Below are positions 9,940 through 22,206 of a DNA stretch of 64,000 nt, one piece after another (positions within the stretch are counted from its first letter, which is position 1; each line of letters opens with the position of its first letter). The translations under genes were made by a program, and so were the position numbers. Origin of the DNA: Cocos nucifera (lineage: Eukaryota > Streptophyta > Magnoliopsida > Arecales > Arecaceae). Under the pieces are notes generated by a model. It saw only the letters and a list, made by a program, of their open reading frames with translations, ran no database searches and was not told the DNA's origin. The stretch is from NCBI GenBank assembly GCA_006176705.1, contig QRFJ01001912.1, positions 1 to 64,000 of the forward strand, written 5' to 3'.

Positions 9940-12602
9940 AGGTATCTTTGGCACCTTAGGCTAGATCATATAACTAAAGACATGGTTAATAAACTAGAAA
10001 AATTTGAGCAATTGAGTTCGTTGACTTTCGAGTCATATCCGATTTATGAATTATGCCTTCATGGCAAAATGACCAAGCTTCCTTTTGTAAGACATGGGGA
10101 AAGAACCCCAGACCTGCTTGTCCTAATACATACTGATGTATGCAGTCCATTTGATGTACTGATCAGAGGTAATTATGTCTACTTCATCATCTTTATCAAT
10201 GATTTATCTCGATACGGATATGTGTATTTGATGCAACACAAGTTTGAAGCTTTTGTAAAGTTTAAGAAATTTAGACTCGAAGTAGAAAAATAAATAGAAA
10301 AATTCATTAAGATTCTTCGATCAGATTGAGAAGGCGAATACCTTAGTCAAGAATTTCTGAACTATCTTAAGGATAATGGTATAGTCTCTTAATGGACTCC
10401 ACTTGGAATGCCTCAACTCAATAAAATTTTAGAATGGAGAAATTGGATCCTATTAGATATGGTTTGATCCATGATGAGTTTCACGAACCTTTCTGAGTTT
10501 CTTTGGGGTTATAGTCCGATGATCGCTATATATTTACTAAATAGGGTTTTCTCTACACCGTTTGAGATATGGCATGGTAAGAAATCAAGTTTGAGTCATC
10601 TCAGAATTTAGAATTGTTCGGCTCATGTCAAAAGATAATAGGCGAGCAAATTAGGGTCTAGATCCTTTAGAGCTTGGTTTATTAAATATCCTAAAGAGTT
10701 ATTAGGATATTATTTCTATCATTCCAAAGATCATAATGTGATTGTGAGTCGACATGCCATCTTTCTTGAAAAATAGTTTATTCAAGATGGTGGCATTGAA
10801 AGATAGATTAGACTTGAGGAGAAAGTCTTCGATAAGAAACGAGCTAAGAAACCTATGGAATCCAATCAAATTGAGCCAATCCAGAACACTACCTCCTCCA
10901 CCATCGTAGATCGGAAGTAGAGTTTTCTATCCTCCTGAAAGATACTTAGGTATTATTTCAGAGGACGTAGAAAAAATATTCCTCATAGGAAAATGGTGCT
11001 CATGGTGATGATCCCAAAACCTACAATGAGGCGATATCAGATATCGACTCCAAAAAATGGCTTAGAGGCAATGAGGTCAGAAATTGACTCGATGCACTCG
11101 AATACCAAGTCTGGACCTTGGTAGATCCACCAGAAGGTATAGTACCTATTGGGATGTAAATGGATCTTCAAGAGAAAGATTGGTGCCAGATGGGAAATGT
11201 GGAGACATTCAAGGCTAGAGGCTAGCGCAAAAGGTTATAGTCAACGTGAAGGCATTGACTATCAGGATACCTTTTTCCCAGTAGCTATGCTAAAATCCAT
11301 CCGCACATTGCTTGCTGTTGCAGCCTATTTCGATTATGAAATATGGCAAATGGACGTGAAAATGGCATTCTTAAATGGATATCTTGAGGAAGATATCTAT
11401 ATGGAACAGCCGCTAGGTTTCACATCCAGTGATACTGATCACAAGGTTTGCAAGCTGCAAAGGTCCATATATGGACTTAAGCAAGCATCTCAGAGCTGGA
11501 ACACTCATTTCAATGATGTGATCAAAATTAGTTTGGTTTCATCAAAGAATGAGGAGTCCATGTGTTTTCAAAAAGATCAGTGGGAGCGCTGTTGTCTTCC
11601 TCGTATTGTACGTGGATGACATCCTCCTTATTGGAGAATGATATTCCCTATGTTGACTATCAGTCAAAATATGGTTGTCTAAGGAATTCTCCTATGAAAG
11701 ACCTAGGTGAAGCATCCTTTATTCTAGGAAATTAAGGTCTATAGGGATAGATAGACCGAATAGGATGCTAGGACTTTCACAGAAAATGTACATAGAGAAG
11801 TACTAAAGAGGTTTAGTATGGAAAACTCTAAGAGGGAATTTAATACCCTTCAGACATGGTATTCATCTTTCCAAGAAGATGTGCCCCTAGCACACCTGAG
11901 GAAATAGAACGCATGAGCAAGATCCCTTATGCTTCTGCAATAGGGAGCCTCATGTATGCCATGCTATGTAGTGACCTGATATAGCCCATGCTGTGAGTGT
12001 CACAAGCAGATATCAGTCAAATCCAGGTGAAGAACACTGGACTTCTGTGAAATGTATCCTTAAGTACTTAAGAAGAACTAAGGATATGATGTTGGTCTTT
12101 GGTAATGGAGAACTCCAAGTCCAGGGATACACAGACTCGGATTTCATGTCCGATATAGATGATCGAAAGTCGACATCTAAAAGTCTGTTTGTGTGCAATG
12201 GTGGAAAAGCTGTCAGCTGGAAGAGTTCCAAGCAAACGGTGATAGCAGATTCCACCATGGAAGCAGAATATATCGCTGCATCAGAAGCTGCAAAGGAAGC
12301 ATTCTGGTATAAGAAGTTTGCTGCAGAAATTGGAGTAATGCCATCAGATGCCATTCCTCTATACTGCGACAACAATGGTGCCATAGCCCTTGCTAAGGAG
12401 CCGAGGTCTCACCAGAAATCCAAGCACATTGAGCGGCGATACCACCTCATCCGCGATTACCTCGAGAAAGGTTATGTTGAGGTCAAGAGAGTCAACTCCT
12501 GCAGACAATGTGGCAGACCCACTTACAAAGCCGTTGGGCCAGCAGAAGATCGAAGCCCACCTTGAGAAGATGGGACTTAGACTTGTAGCCAATTGGCTTT
12601 AG
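9940..12602 (+). pseudogene. Copia A1 pol remnant: integrase, RT and RNase H
   Basis: An open stretch to 10293 encodes the GAG-pre-integrase/integrase entry (YLWHLRLDHITKDMVNKLEK, then a CLHGKMTKLPF zinc-finger part and HTDVC, NDLSRYGYVYLM). Integrase continues with stops (the expected RSDRGGEY reads RSD then a stop). RT occupies about 11149-11990 in several frames: GCKWIFKRKIGA, QMDVKMAFLNGYLEEDIYM, CKLQRSIYGLKQASQSWN, and LYVDDILLI reached only after a frameshift near 11600. RNase H runs from 11993 (RYQSNPGEEHW, YTDSDFMSDIDDRKSTS, AEYIAASEAAKEAFW, LYCDNNGAIALAKEPRSHQK). A frameshift near 12490 moves the last block (NVADPLTKPL...LVANWL) to another frame. RNase H is the best preserved part. 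Confidence 0.92.
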
Positions 12603-14082
12603 GACAAGTGGGAAGATTGTTAGATATATGTGCCCTAGAAGCCAGAATTGGCTGACACTTGTAATACACTTCTAGGGGCAAAAATTATAATTTTGACTAT
12701 AAATTAATAAAATGGAATTATTTTCTATCACATATGTGTATTTAGTGTCTGTGATACATCCTTTGAGTTAATGGTAATGATAATTCATATATTTTCAAGA
12801 GTTGAAAATTTAAGACATGAATAATCATTATTAACTCATAAATAGCTCCCGACCATAGGATCATCACGAGGATGGTGATTGATCCTAGAAAGGTTGGTGT
12901 ACAATCGCTTCTCTTAGTAGTAGATGAGTCTTGAGTCTATGGTGTGGAGACACCGGAGCGAGAGTACAGGTACTCGTTAGAGAGAATGAGGGCACTGAGC
13001 GTGACCACCTCGAGTGTCATTAGGAAGTCTACCTTCTCGTCAATGACTGACTCGATGCTGCAGTGGTGTGTCTGGTTCTTTGACCTGAGGTGCATCGGTA
13101 GTTCACCTTGAGGGTGTTATAGTTTGACTACACCATTACTCGGATCTCCTAGCCATATGGAATCCTGAGGTGTATGTTGGCTATAGCATGTTCATTGTAG
13201 GAACTGGATTGCATCTCAAGATGGGATCTATCTACCTCGGTGGTAGAGGAGCAGCCCTATGATGATCATGAGAATCAAGTCCTAGAAGCCCATGGCCATG
13301 GTAGAGTGAAATAATAGAAAGAGTTTCTATTTAGATTTTCACATTGGACTCGAATCGAATGATTACATCATATGATGAGACTATTGGGTTTGACGAGTTC
13401 ACCTTAACCCTAATCTGATCGGGGCTCAAGATAGAAGAACTTAATCACACAGGTAGCTGCACCAAGAGGTTCGCATTTTCAGCTCTGATGGGTTGCCACC
13501 ATATACTGCTAGGTGTCACTGGTGGATTTTGGGAGCAATTAGAATGATTTAGATGATCGATCATTCTAGCTGTTCGAATCAGAAGAGTTCTGATCCATCG
13601 AAAGGAGTTTCGATGATGTCGATGATAGAGATCATGACATATCCCATTACCATACAGAACTGAACCTAACTGGGATCACACAAACAAGGGTTTGAATCTG
13701 GATGATCATCAATTGAACTAATCCAGTTCAATTGATCTGAATGAGATTCAATTAGGTTCAAGAAAATCGTACTAGCACACGATTGAGCCTAACATTCTCC
13801 TTTGGTAATCATTTTAGTTCATCTCAACTGAGCCAAATTTATTTGGGCTCACTTAAGAACCTTGTCTTAGTCTAACTGAAGCTTATCCAGATCAAAAAAG
13901 GATTGTCTTAATTTATTAGATGGACTTAAGACAACACCTGCCAAATCCTATCACCTGCTAATTCCTACTTCTGGATATAGGTCAATAATTGACCTTGGAT
14001 ACTTAGACATAGGACCATGTGTCATGCACCTATAGGAGAGCACCTGGGGCTCTTATCCCACTACTAAAAGAGGTAAGAGAGA

Positions 14083-14110
14083 GGGTGCATGCCATCCTAA
14101 GCATGCACCC
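14083..14110. other. U3 palindrome of copia A1 LTR
   Basis: A perfect 10-bp stem, GGGTGCATGC and GCATGCACCC, with an 8-nt loop. It lies 1465 bp into the LTR and 236 bp upstream of the TATA-like box. Other A LTRs carry palindromes at the corresponding place with different arm sequences. Confidence 0.75.
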
Positions 14111-14345
14111 CATGTGGATAAGAGATGGAGTCTCATACAGATGGGACTCTAGGGTATTTTGATGGGATTAAATACCTAGGCACCAAAGACTCTTGCTTTA
14201 TCCAGTCTTGGCGCTACTTATGTGGATTTTTGACTCTCATCTAATTGGATCAGATGACATCATCCCATCAATCAGATTTAGATCTGATTGAATGAAGGCC
14301 TCTGATTGGCTGGGATGATGTGGCACTGCATGGTGTCGTAGGGTC

Positions 14346-14354
14346 TATTTAAAT
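14346..14354 (+). promoter_or_regulatory. Probable TATA box of copia A1 LTR
   Basis: TATTTAAAT, followed by a CCTAGGGTT block. The same place in other A LTRs reads TATTTAAA (49221), TATTTAA (50108) and TATATAAA (minus strand, 31462-31469 and 39175-39182). It lies about 550 bp from the LTR end, implying a long R-U5. Confidence 0.6.
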
Positions 14355-14904
14355 CCTGTCTGCGCCTAGGGTTAGAGTGCCTTTTCTTTTACCACACCAC
14401 AAGGCTACCATCCTCTCTTCCATTCCTCCCTCTGATCCTCTCTCTCCCCTCTCCATGCCCAAGGAGTTGGGCATAGGTTCAAGTGCAATCCAAGAAAAAA
14501 AGGCACCTAGATCAGGAAGAAGGTAGCACTGCTAAAAAAGATGACCGCTGCTTCTTCAAAAGAAGTTTTGAAGAACTTCAAGATCTGATCCAGTCTGAAG
14601 GAGTGATTCAAAAGGAGAAGACCTCCTGATCCTACTTGAGTGGACACCGATAGAGACCAGGCGCGTGTGTGGCTCCTTCCAGAACCTCAGGATCATCACA
14701 GGGTAATTTGATTACCCAAAAAATAAGGTATGAAATTAAATTAGATTTAATTTTATTTTTATAATATAATATCAAATCTTTAGGATTAGATCTGAGATGT
14801 CTCAGATCTAATTAGGATTGTAGAAAATATTTTTTGAAATATTCCTTTAGATCTAATCAGATTTGAACAATTTTATGCAAGAAAAATAGAATTTTTCCTT
14901 CAAT

Positions 14905-16203
14905 TTTCTTCGGTGGCAATGCTCAAGTCCATTCGAATCATGCTTGTGATAGTGGCATACCCAGACTATGAGGTCTGATAAATGGATGTGAAGATAGCTT
15001 CCTAAATAGAGAACTTGATGAAGAGATGTATATGATATAGCTTGAGGGATTCACATCAACAGACAAGTCTAAGGTGTGCAAGCTTCAGAGATCCATCTAT
15101 GGATTGAAGCAGACATCTCAGAGTTGGAACATGCATTTTGATAAAGTGATCAGAACATATGGCTTTGTTAAGAACCAAGAAGAGCCCTGCATCTATAAAT
15201 GGGCTAATGATTCTTTAGTAGTATTTTTTGTACTATATGTTGATGATATTCTCTTAATCAGAAATGAAATCCCTGCATTACAGGGAATAAAGATTTAGCT
15301 GTCGTTATAATTCTCCATGAAAGACTTGGGAGAAGCTTCTACATCCTAAAGATGAAGATCTATAGAGATAGATCTAACATGTTGCTTGGTTCCCAGTCCA
15401 TGTCATCGATACCATACTGAAGCGGTTCAGCATGGCGAATTCCAAAAAAGGCTATCTCCTGATAGGCCATGGAATTACTCTCTCAAAGAGAGATTGTCTG
15501 ACAACTCCTTAAAAGAAAGTGTATGAGTAGAATTCTATATGCTTTGATAGTAGATTCTATTATGTATGCCATGACATGTACGAGATCAGATGTGGCATAC
15601 TCACTAAGGGTAGTGAGTAGATACCAATCTGATTCAGGTGAGAATTATTGAAAGGTTGTAAAGACAATCCTGAAGTATTTGAGAAATCTAAGGACCAGTG
15701 GCTCATTTATGGAGATGCTGACTTGAAACTTGTAGGATATACTAATTTTAATTTTTAGTCAGATCATGATGATAGTAAGAGTGTGTCAAGTTATGTGTTT
15801 ACCCTGAACGAAGGAGCGGTTTGCTAGAAAAATTCCAAGCAGCACACTATGGTTGATTCTGTGCATGAGATGGAGTATGTCATGGCATCCGATGCTACGA
15901 AAAAAGCTATATGGCTGCAAAAGTTCATCGACGAGCTGGGAGTAGCACCCTTCTTGGTTGGTCTAGTTCCGCTTTACTATGACAGCACTGCAGCCATAGC
16001 TAAAGTGAAGGAGCCAAAGGCACATCATAACCAAGCACATCCTACGTCGCTACTTCCTTGTACAAGAGATCGTGGAGCGAGGTGATGTTGACCTTCAAAA
16101 GATCGATGAAAAGAAGAACATGGCCAACCCATTTACTAATGCCTCCAAAATCATAGAGTTTGATCATCACAAATGGAAGATGGGATACGATAATATTTTG
16201 AAT
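14905..16203 (+). pseudogene. Copia B2 RT and RNase H remnant
   Basis: RT begins at the AMLKSIRIML block. An open piece at 15074-15298 holds CKLQRSIYGLKQTSQSWN, EEPCIYKWAND and an intact LYVDDILLI box. Downstream frames shift repeatedly (MKDLGEA, then AMTCTRSDVAYSL, RYQSDSGENY). RNase H is readable at 15849-16085 (AxYVMASDATKKAIWLQKF, LYYDSTAAIAKVKEPKAH). The final block (ANPFTNA...) is in yet another frame. It lacks an intact catalytic frame. Confidence 0.9.
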
Positions 16204-16224
16204 GGTTTTAGTCTAAGTGGGAGT

Positions 16225-18930
16225 TGTTGAAAAATGTATCCTAAAGCCAATCATCTAGATCATAGATGGTTGAGCTGATTGTAAATATACTTGAATTATT
16301 ATAATAAATAAAATTATTATTTTTATATTTTTATCATTTTTGTGTATCTTCTTGTAATGAACTCTTCTATGATGAGGTCCTTAGGACTATTTAGACTCGA
16401 CAAAGAAGAATTTGTCATTTAGTCCTTAAACTAGTTCGCGATCAAATGATACATCATTACCTAAGACGACAATATATCGACTGTAGATTATTGTGTGCCA
16501 TATAAGTTGGTTATCCTCTTAACCAAGGAGTATGTAGTACTAGTATGGTATGCAGGTGAAGTATAGGGGTATATTTCACTGAATGTGATCTAACTGCAGA
16601 TCTCTCTACTGTCAAGAGTTACTCACGAAGGATATGGGTATAAGTATCTCATAGATCTGAGATCACCACAGTGACTTACAAGTAACTCACTGTACTTAGG
16701 TATGGAACTACCAATATTTCTAATTCAATGATGGAAGGCTATTGGGTATAGTCAAGTACTTGTAAAGTCGGTGCGTGAGTCAAGATGGGATTGACCCCAC
16801 CAAGTGTTGGAGTAAGTGCATCACTATATTTCACTTTAGCAAAACCTCAGTTGGGGTAGTCCATTTGATGGACACTGAATTTTGAAATATAATGTAGATA
16901 ATTTTTAGGATTGATAGTTAAATCCTAGGTCATCTTTTGAGCATCAAGGTCAAGAGGATGAATTATATGGTAACCATATGCCACAGGTTCGTCGATATTA
17001 CATTACGACTATTCAACCTATCTGGATGTCGGCTATCATTTCTAGATGGTCACATCAATTGGTACAAAAAATTAATTCCTATGCTAACGACTTAGGATTC
17101 GAACCTATGGGATCACACACGATAGGAGTTCCTACATGATCTGATGGCTGATTTTGAGTCCCGATGACCTAGGACTCTATGGTCAAGAGTTCCACTAGAT
17201 TGAAACTCTACGACCAAGAGTTCCACCAGACTGGAACTCTGAGTTCTACTTATCCGGGACTCTCTGATCGAGAGTCCTGCTGACTTAGAACTCTCTGGTC
17301 AAGAGTCGCATTGGACTGGGACTCTGTAACCAAGAGTCCTAGTGGACTGAAACTCTTAGTTCTACTCATCTAAAATTCTTTGATCAAGAGTTTTACTAGT
17401 CCAAAACTCTATGATCATGAGTTCCATTCGTTTGGGACACTAGATTCGAGAGTTCCATTGAATTTGGACTCTTGAAGAGTTTCATGTTGATGAAACTCTA
17501 TTGTCCGGACATCCATCCGATTGGGACTCTATGTTTATTAGAAAGTTAATTAGTAATTTGATTGCTAATTAGCTCAATTTGATTAAGCGATGAGGATTTA
17601 ATCAAATCCAATCTAATTGGATTCGATTGGGTTTGACCCGATTAGGTTATGTGATGACCTAATCGCTATGGAAGATTCGATCCTGATTTAATCAGGATCT
17701 AGACCTAATTAAGTTTTAATTTGATTAGAATTTAATTGGTTTGGATTAAGTCTAATTTGATTAGGTTTGACCTAGTCTAATTTGGTCTAGTTAAATTAGT
17801 TTGGTTGAAACAAATTTGAATGGGTCAAATTACATTTCAATTTTAAACACCCTTCTCCCTATGCCACCCTACCTTGACCATGCCCTCTCATGCAAATTTA
17901 GAATTTGCATGAGAGTTTTCGATGCCAGAAGGAAGTTTGCACCTCTCCTTTTTCTCAAGTTGACCTAGTCCAAGTGTTGGATCAGATTAATTTTTGGTTG
18001 AATTTTGAATTCAACCTAAGTTGGTTGATTTGGTTGAAATCTTCCAACTCCCTCTCATCCTTATCCAAACTCCATGCTATCTTATGACTTTGTCATACAT
18101 TTTTTTGCATATTAGAGAGTGAGTGCACAGAAGGAGAGCCCTTCTACATGTCAAACACCTAGGTTTGGGCATTGGAATTAGATAAGAAAGCTCTTTGAAA
18201 TTTGAATTCATGAGATTGGTTGAAACAAGTTCAACCATCTCACCTTATCTCATCCATGATGATTTCTATCATTTTGGTCGCCCATTTAAGATGGGAATTT
18301 TTGTGTGTGCATGAGATAGAGGAGTGTTTTCCATGAGAGAGAAATCTCGGGTGGGTGTTTCTTATCTAGGCATGAAAAAGGGAATTAAAGGGAGGAAAAC
18401 CTTCTTGCACCATCTTTCTAATCTCATGCTACATTCTTATTTTTTTCTCTTTGGTTGCTCATTCAAAAGGAGTTTCTAGAGTGGGTGACCAGTAGATTGG
18501 AGAGTCCACCTATCATGAAAATTTATTTCATAAGGAAATTTGAAAGAGAGAGTGCGTGAGAGAGTTTTCGGGCGTCAGGGTTTTTTTGATGTATGAAACC
18601 CTAGATTTAGATCTCTAGGTTCGGATGGAGAGATAGAGTACTGTGAGTGCCTGATCACCATCAAACTTCAGATACCACCTCAAAATCCTTCGAAGCACAC
18701 CATGTGATCTTCTAGAGTATCTAGGAGATCAAGAGAAAGATGATCGATTAGATCGATCGAGATCACCCATTAAAGGCTCCAGCAAGGAGCTAGCACTCCA
18801 GTAGAGTTGGTCAGAATCAGGAGCTCCATGTGGACTAACCATAGAGACTAGATAAGTATGAAGCTATAGAGCAATGCCAGAGCTTCTTTTGATGGATTTA
18901 GTGCATGCTTTAACCCTACTCAATTTCCAA
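16225..18930 (+). repeat. Copia B2 3' LTR, subfamily 2
   Basis: It begins TGTTGAAAAATGTATCCTAA, matching the family-B start TGTTGGAAATTATGTCCTAA. It shares the GTCCTTAGGACTATTTAG block and the run AACTCACTGTACTTAGGTAT with B1. It is longer than B1 because of a ~31-bp tandem array at 17172-17530, which sits where other B LTRs have the single hairpin. The last 300 bp only weakly resemble B1 and the terminus is not visible. Confidence 0.8.
17172..17530. repeat. ~31-bp array of short dyads in B2 LTR
   Basis: About ten units, mostly 31-32 bp (some shortened to 23 or fused), of the form GGACTCTnTGGTCAAGAGTCC plus a ~10-bp spacer. Each unit carries inverted halves (ACTCT...AGAGT), so the array is a row of small potential hairpins. 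It lies between 'gatctgatggctga' and 'attagtaatttgattgc', blocks that flank the hairpin in other B LTRs. Confidence 0.85.
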
Positions 18931-18949
18931 CATCAACCTACTGATGTAG

Positions 18950-20360
18950 TAGGTTAGAGGACTCACCGAGATAGTGCAAGCCATGCAGCAGCCTTCGGTA
19001 CCAGCTCAGCCAGAAAGACCCCCACCGAAAAGAAGGCCCACCTAGGCAAGCAGATTGGTAACCCTTGGAAGGAGGAAGTAGAGAGCAAAGAGACCCTATT
19101 CCGATCATGATTCTTCTCATGGAGAGACTCTCCTCATCTACAGCTAGCGGCCCTCTGAGATCCATGATCGAGATGATACTCTCGATCAAAAGCTCCAAGA
19201 AATAAATCGACGGATTGAGAAACTCCACCATCCTGCCCCAGTCCATAATGATGACATCTGTACTGACCCCCCATTCTTTGCTCGGATTACATAGGAGCCC
19301 ATTCCGCTGAATTTCAAGCTTTCTTAATTTAAGAATTACGACGGGACCACCAACCTAGCCGACCATCTTGAAGCTTTCAAAATAATGATGCTGCTCCATG
19401 GCATGTCTGACGCCATTCTCTACCGAGCTTTCCCCTCCACTCTGAAGGGAGTAATGAGAAACTGGTACTTGGGCCTCAAATCGAATACCATCTTTTCTTT
19501 TGATCAGCTGAGCCATGAATTTATGGCTCATTTTATCAGCAGCCAGTGCTAGAGGCGAGGTTCTAACTCCCTTGTCAACATCAAGTAAAAAGAAGGAAAG
19601 TCCATCCGAGCTTATGTCAACCATTTTAATGTTATTGATTTAGATGTCCGCAATTTGGAGCAATTTGTTACCATGGCCACACTGAAGGATGGCCTTCAAA
19701 AGAATGATCTCTTCTCCCTACAGAAGTACTCCTAGGACTTTGCTAACATGCTGGCCCGAGCTAAAGGCTATGCTCAAACGGAGGAGGCCTTCAACCTGAA
19801 AGATGAAGAGGCCATAAGAGAGTGACAGATGGGTGAATCAAGCAAGCTCGCAATTATTAAGAAGCTGATTGAAGCTTACCATGCTCCAGAACTCCTCCTG
19901 AACGCCGACAAGCTTGGACTCCACCCCAAGCTTGTCGATAGAAGAGCTCAGACCGAAGGGCACGATGGGGTTCCCCACCTAAAAGATTTCATAATTACTC
20001 CCCTCTGAATACTCTAAAGACCCAAGTGCTGATGGAGATAAAGGAGTAGTTGCCAAGACCTAAAAGAATGCGGACTCACCCAGCCCGGCATAACCCCAAC
20101 AAGTATTGCCTCTACCACCATGACCATGATCATGATACTGAGGAGTGCATCCAACACCAAGACAAGATCGAGAAGCTAATTAGATAAAGATGGCCGGACC
20201 ACTTTCTAAGACATTGACCGAAAAGGAGGGAGGTTTGGCCAAGGACCTTGCCATAGCCTGATCCATCTCAAAGAGACGAGCCACAAAGAGATCAGCCTCC
20301 ACTCGAAATTATCAACGCCATTGCTGGGGGACATCAAGAAGAGGAGGCAAGTAGATCGAC
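18950..20360 (+). pseudogene. Gypsy-2 gag remnant
   Basis: The plus strand encodes a Pro-rich head (QPSVPAQPERPPPKRR), a charged helix-like stretch (LDQKLQEINRRIEKL), and the gag domain at about 19260-19720 (PLNFKLS, LEAFKIMMLLHGMSDAILY, STLKGVMRNWY, FDQLSHEFMAHFISS, KEGKSIRAYVNHFN, MATLKDGLQ). Near 20100 it has the knuckle-like KYCLYHHDHDHDTEEC with the first Cys retained, unlike gypsy-1. Stops occur at about 19325, 19550, 19587, 19733 and 19825. The longer open frames on the minus strand here are shadows. Confidence 0.88.
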
Positions 20361-20367
20361 AGAGCCA

Positions 20368-22206
20368 ATGAAGAAGCAATGGATTGAAGAACCTATCGCT
20401 TTTATTGAAGAAGATGCTCAAGAGATTCAATTCTTGCACAACGATGTGGTTATAGTAACTTTAAATGTTGCCGACTATGATGTATGCTATATTTTAATTG
20501 ATAATGAAAGCTCTGTTGATATTTTATTTTACGATGCATTCTTTAAAATGTTCATACCTGACAATAGAATAGGGCCAATAAGTTTTCCACTAGTGGGATT
20601 CACCAGTGATGCAGTGCCAATTGAGGCAATAATTACCTTATCTATCATGGCAGGTCAATACCCAAGGCAATCAAAGGCGCAAGTAGATTTTTTGGTGGTG
20701 AAGGCTCCCTCAGCTTACAATGCCATTCTTGGCCGACCTAGCTTGAATGCACTTCGAGCAATGGTCTCGATCTATTACTTGAAGATGAAGTTTCCAACCA
20801 GTTATGAGGTTAGAGAAGTCAGAGAAGATCAAGCTCTCATATGGCACTATTATACTATTGCTTTACAAGGGAGAAAGTAGATGGAATCTTATCCAGTAGA
20901 TGGGCTTGATGCTCATAATGATTTGATGGAAGAACGAGAAGAACCAATCAAAGATCTTGTTATAGTTCCTTTAAATGATGAACATGAAAATCATACTATT
21001 AAGATCGGCTTTAACCTGAAGGGGGAAGTCAGAAAGCAGCTCGTTGCCTTCTTATAGAAGAATGTTGATGCATAGGTACCCATGGATATGCCCGAAATTG
21101 ATGCAGAGGTGATGGAACATCATTTGGTTATAGATCTCAAACGATGGCCAATAAAGCAAAAAAAACACAGCTTTGCACCAGAGCGGCAAAAACCCATTAT
21201 GGACGAGGTCGATAAACTCCTCAAAGCAAAGTTCATCAGAAAAGTGTCCTACCCAAACTGGATTGCCAATATCATCATTATCAAAAAAGCAAACGGCAAG
21301 TGGAGGATGCGCATAGACTTCATAGATCTAAACAAAGCCTGCCTAAAAGATAGCTATCCCTTGCTGAGAATTGATCAATTAATGGATGCAACTTTAGGCT
21401 ATGAGCTTCTCACTTTCATGGATGCTTTCTCTGACTACAATCAAATCTAGATAGTACTAGAAGATGAGAAAAAAACTACTTTTATTACTGACCATGGTCT
21501 CTATCGTTACAGAATTATACTATCTGGACTAAAGAATACAGGTGCCATCTATCAGCATCTGGTGAATAAGATCTTCAAGGAGCAGATCGACCATAATATG
21601 GAGGTTTACGTAGATGACATGTTTGTTAAAAATTGATCTTTCCCAAATCACATCATCGATCTTGAGAAGACCTTTAGCACCCTCCAAAAGTACAAGATGA
21701 AGCTGAACCCTATAAAATGCGCTTTCAAAGTGACTTCGGAGAAATTTTTGGGATTCATGGTATCAAGACACGGCATCAAGGCAAACCCAGAGAAGATTAG
21801 AGCCATCCAAGAATAAAAGAAGTTCAGCACTTTATAGGCAAGGTGGCAGCCCTGAATCGCTTCATCTTAAGATTGATGGAGCATTGCATGCCCTTCTTCC
21901 ATGTACTTAAGTAACCCAAGAACTTCAATTAGACTACTGAGTGTCAGTGGGCCTTTGAAGAATTGAAGAACTATCTTAGTTCACCTCCACTCCTCGTCAA
22001 GCCTGAACTTGGAGAAGAATTATTTTTATATTTGATGATGTCCCCGACGACCATTGGAGCTGTTCTAGTTGAAGAAGAAACTAAAATTCAAAAGCTAATC
22101 TACTATATAAGTAGAGTTTTGAGAGATGCAGAAATAAGAAATACCAAACTAGAAAAACTGACTTATGCTTTGTTGATTGTAGCCGAAAAGCTTTGACCTT
22201 ATTTTT
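20368..22206 (+). pseudogene. Gypsy-2 pol remnant: protease, RT and RNase H start
   Basis: A single frame holds protease at about 20410-20880 (catalytic-type motif DNESSVDILFYDAF with Gly changed to Glu; VDFLVVKAPSAYNAILGRP), three stops, then RT from about 21070 (MDMPEIDAEVMEHHLVIDL, FAPERQK, KKANGKWRMRIDFIDLNKAC, LLTFMDAFSDYNQI). A stop at 21448 precedes FITDHGLYRY and the intact VYVDDMFVK box near 21605; GFMVSRHGIKANPEK follows. A deletion and frameshift near 21815 lead to the RNase H entry at 21963-22196 (LSSPPLLVKPELGEELFLYL, IYYISRVLRDAE). The coding trace stops at VAEKL-PYF against the CACTA. The changed protease residue and stops make it inactive. Confidence 0.9.

Larger units (their letters stand above)
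9938..14902 (+). mobile_element. Copia A1: pol remnant plus full 3' LTR
   Basis: A family-A Ty1/copia element truncated at its 5' side by gypsy-3. It retains GAG-pre-integrase, integrase, RT and RNase H traces, a purine tract (AAGTGGGAAGAT) and a full 3' LTR. After the LTR end at 14902 the sequence continues as copia B2 RT, so A1 appears to have inserted into a B element; the bases just after the LTR (ATTTT) would be the target duplication, but the other flank is lost. Confidence 0.9.
12618..14902 (+). repeat. Copia A1 3' LTR (2285 bp)
   Basis: It starts TGTTAGATATATGTGCCCTA and ends TTTTTCCTTCA. It serves as the reference full-length family-A LTR in this window. It has a palindrome at 14083-14110 and a TATA-like TATTTAAAT at 14346. 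The last 200 bp (GATTACCC, then A/T-rich, then AGATCTAATCAGATT) are shared by all A LTRs. Confidence 0.92.
14903..18930 (+). mobile_element. Copia B2: RT/RNase H fragment plus diverged 3' LTR
   Basis: A second family-B element on the plus strand. It opens inside RT directly after the A1 LTR end and continues to RNase H, a purine tract (AAGTGGGAG) and an LTR. It belongs to a subfamily distinct from B1: the LTR aligns clearly at its start and then only in patches. Its right end is replaced by gypsy-2 near 18930; the exact join is not resolved. Confidence 0.85.
18931..22206 (+). mobile_element. Gypsy-2, Tat/Retand-like internal fragment
   Basis: A plus-strand gag-pol fragment of the same family as gypsy-1, without LTRs. 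It opens in the Pro/Gln-rich amino-terminal part of gag after the B2 LTR and ends in RNase H at about 22206, where CACTA sequence takes over. Both edges are truncations. Confidence 0.88.

Noticed and set aside
1..13430. Reverse A LTR at 1-764 and forward A LTR at 12618 as the two ends of one giant inverted-repeat element.
   Set aside because: The intervening sequence is several unrelated truncated elements and the orientation is wrong for an LTR retrotransposon; they are independent copies.
19355..19624. Minus-strand open frames of 89-102 codons around 18.9-19.6 kb.
   Set aside because: They lie antisense to gypsy-2 gag, whose plus-strand motifs are clear.
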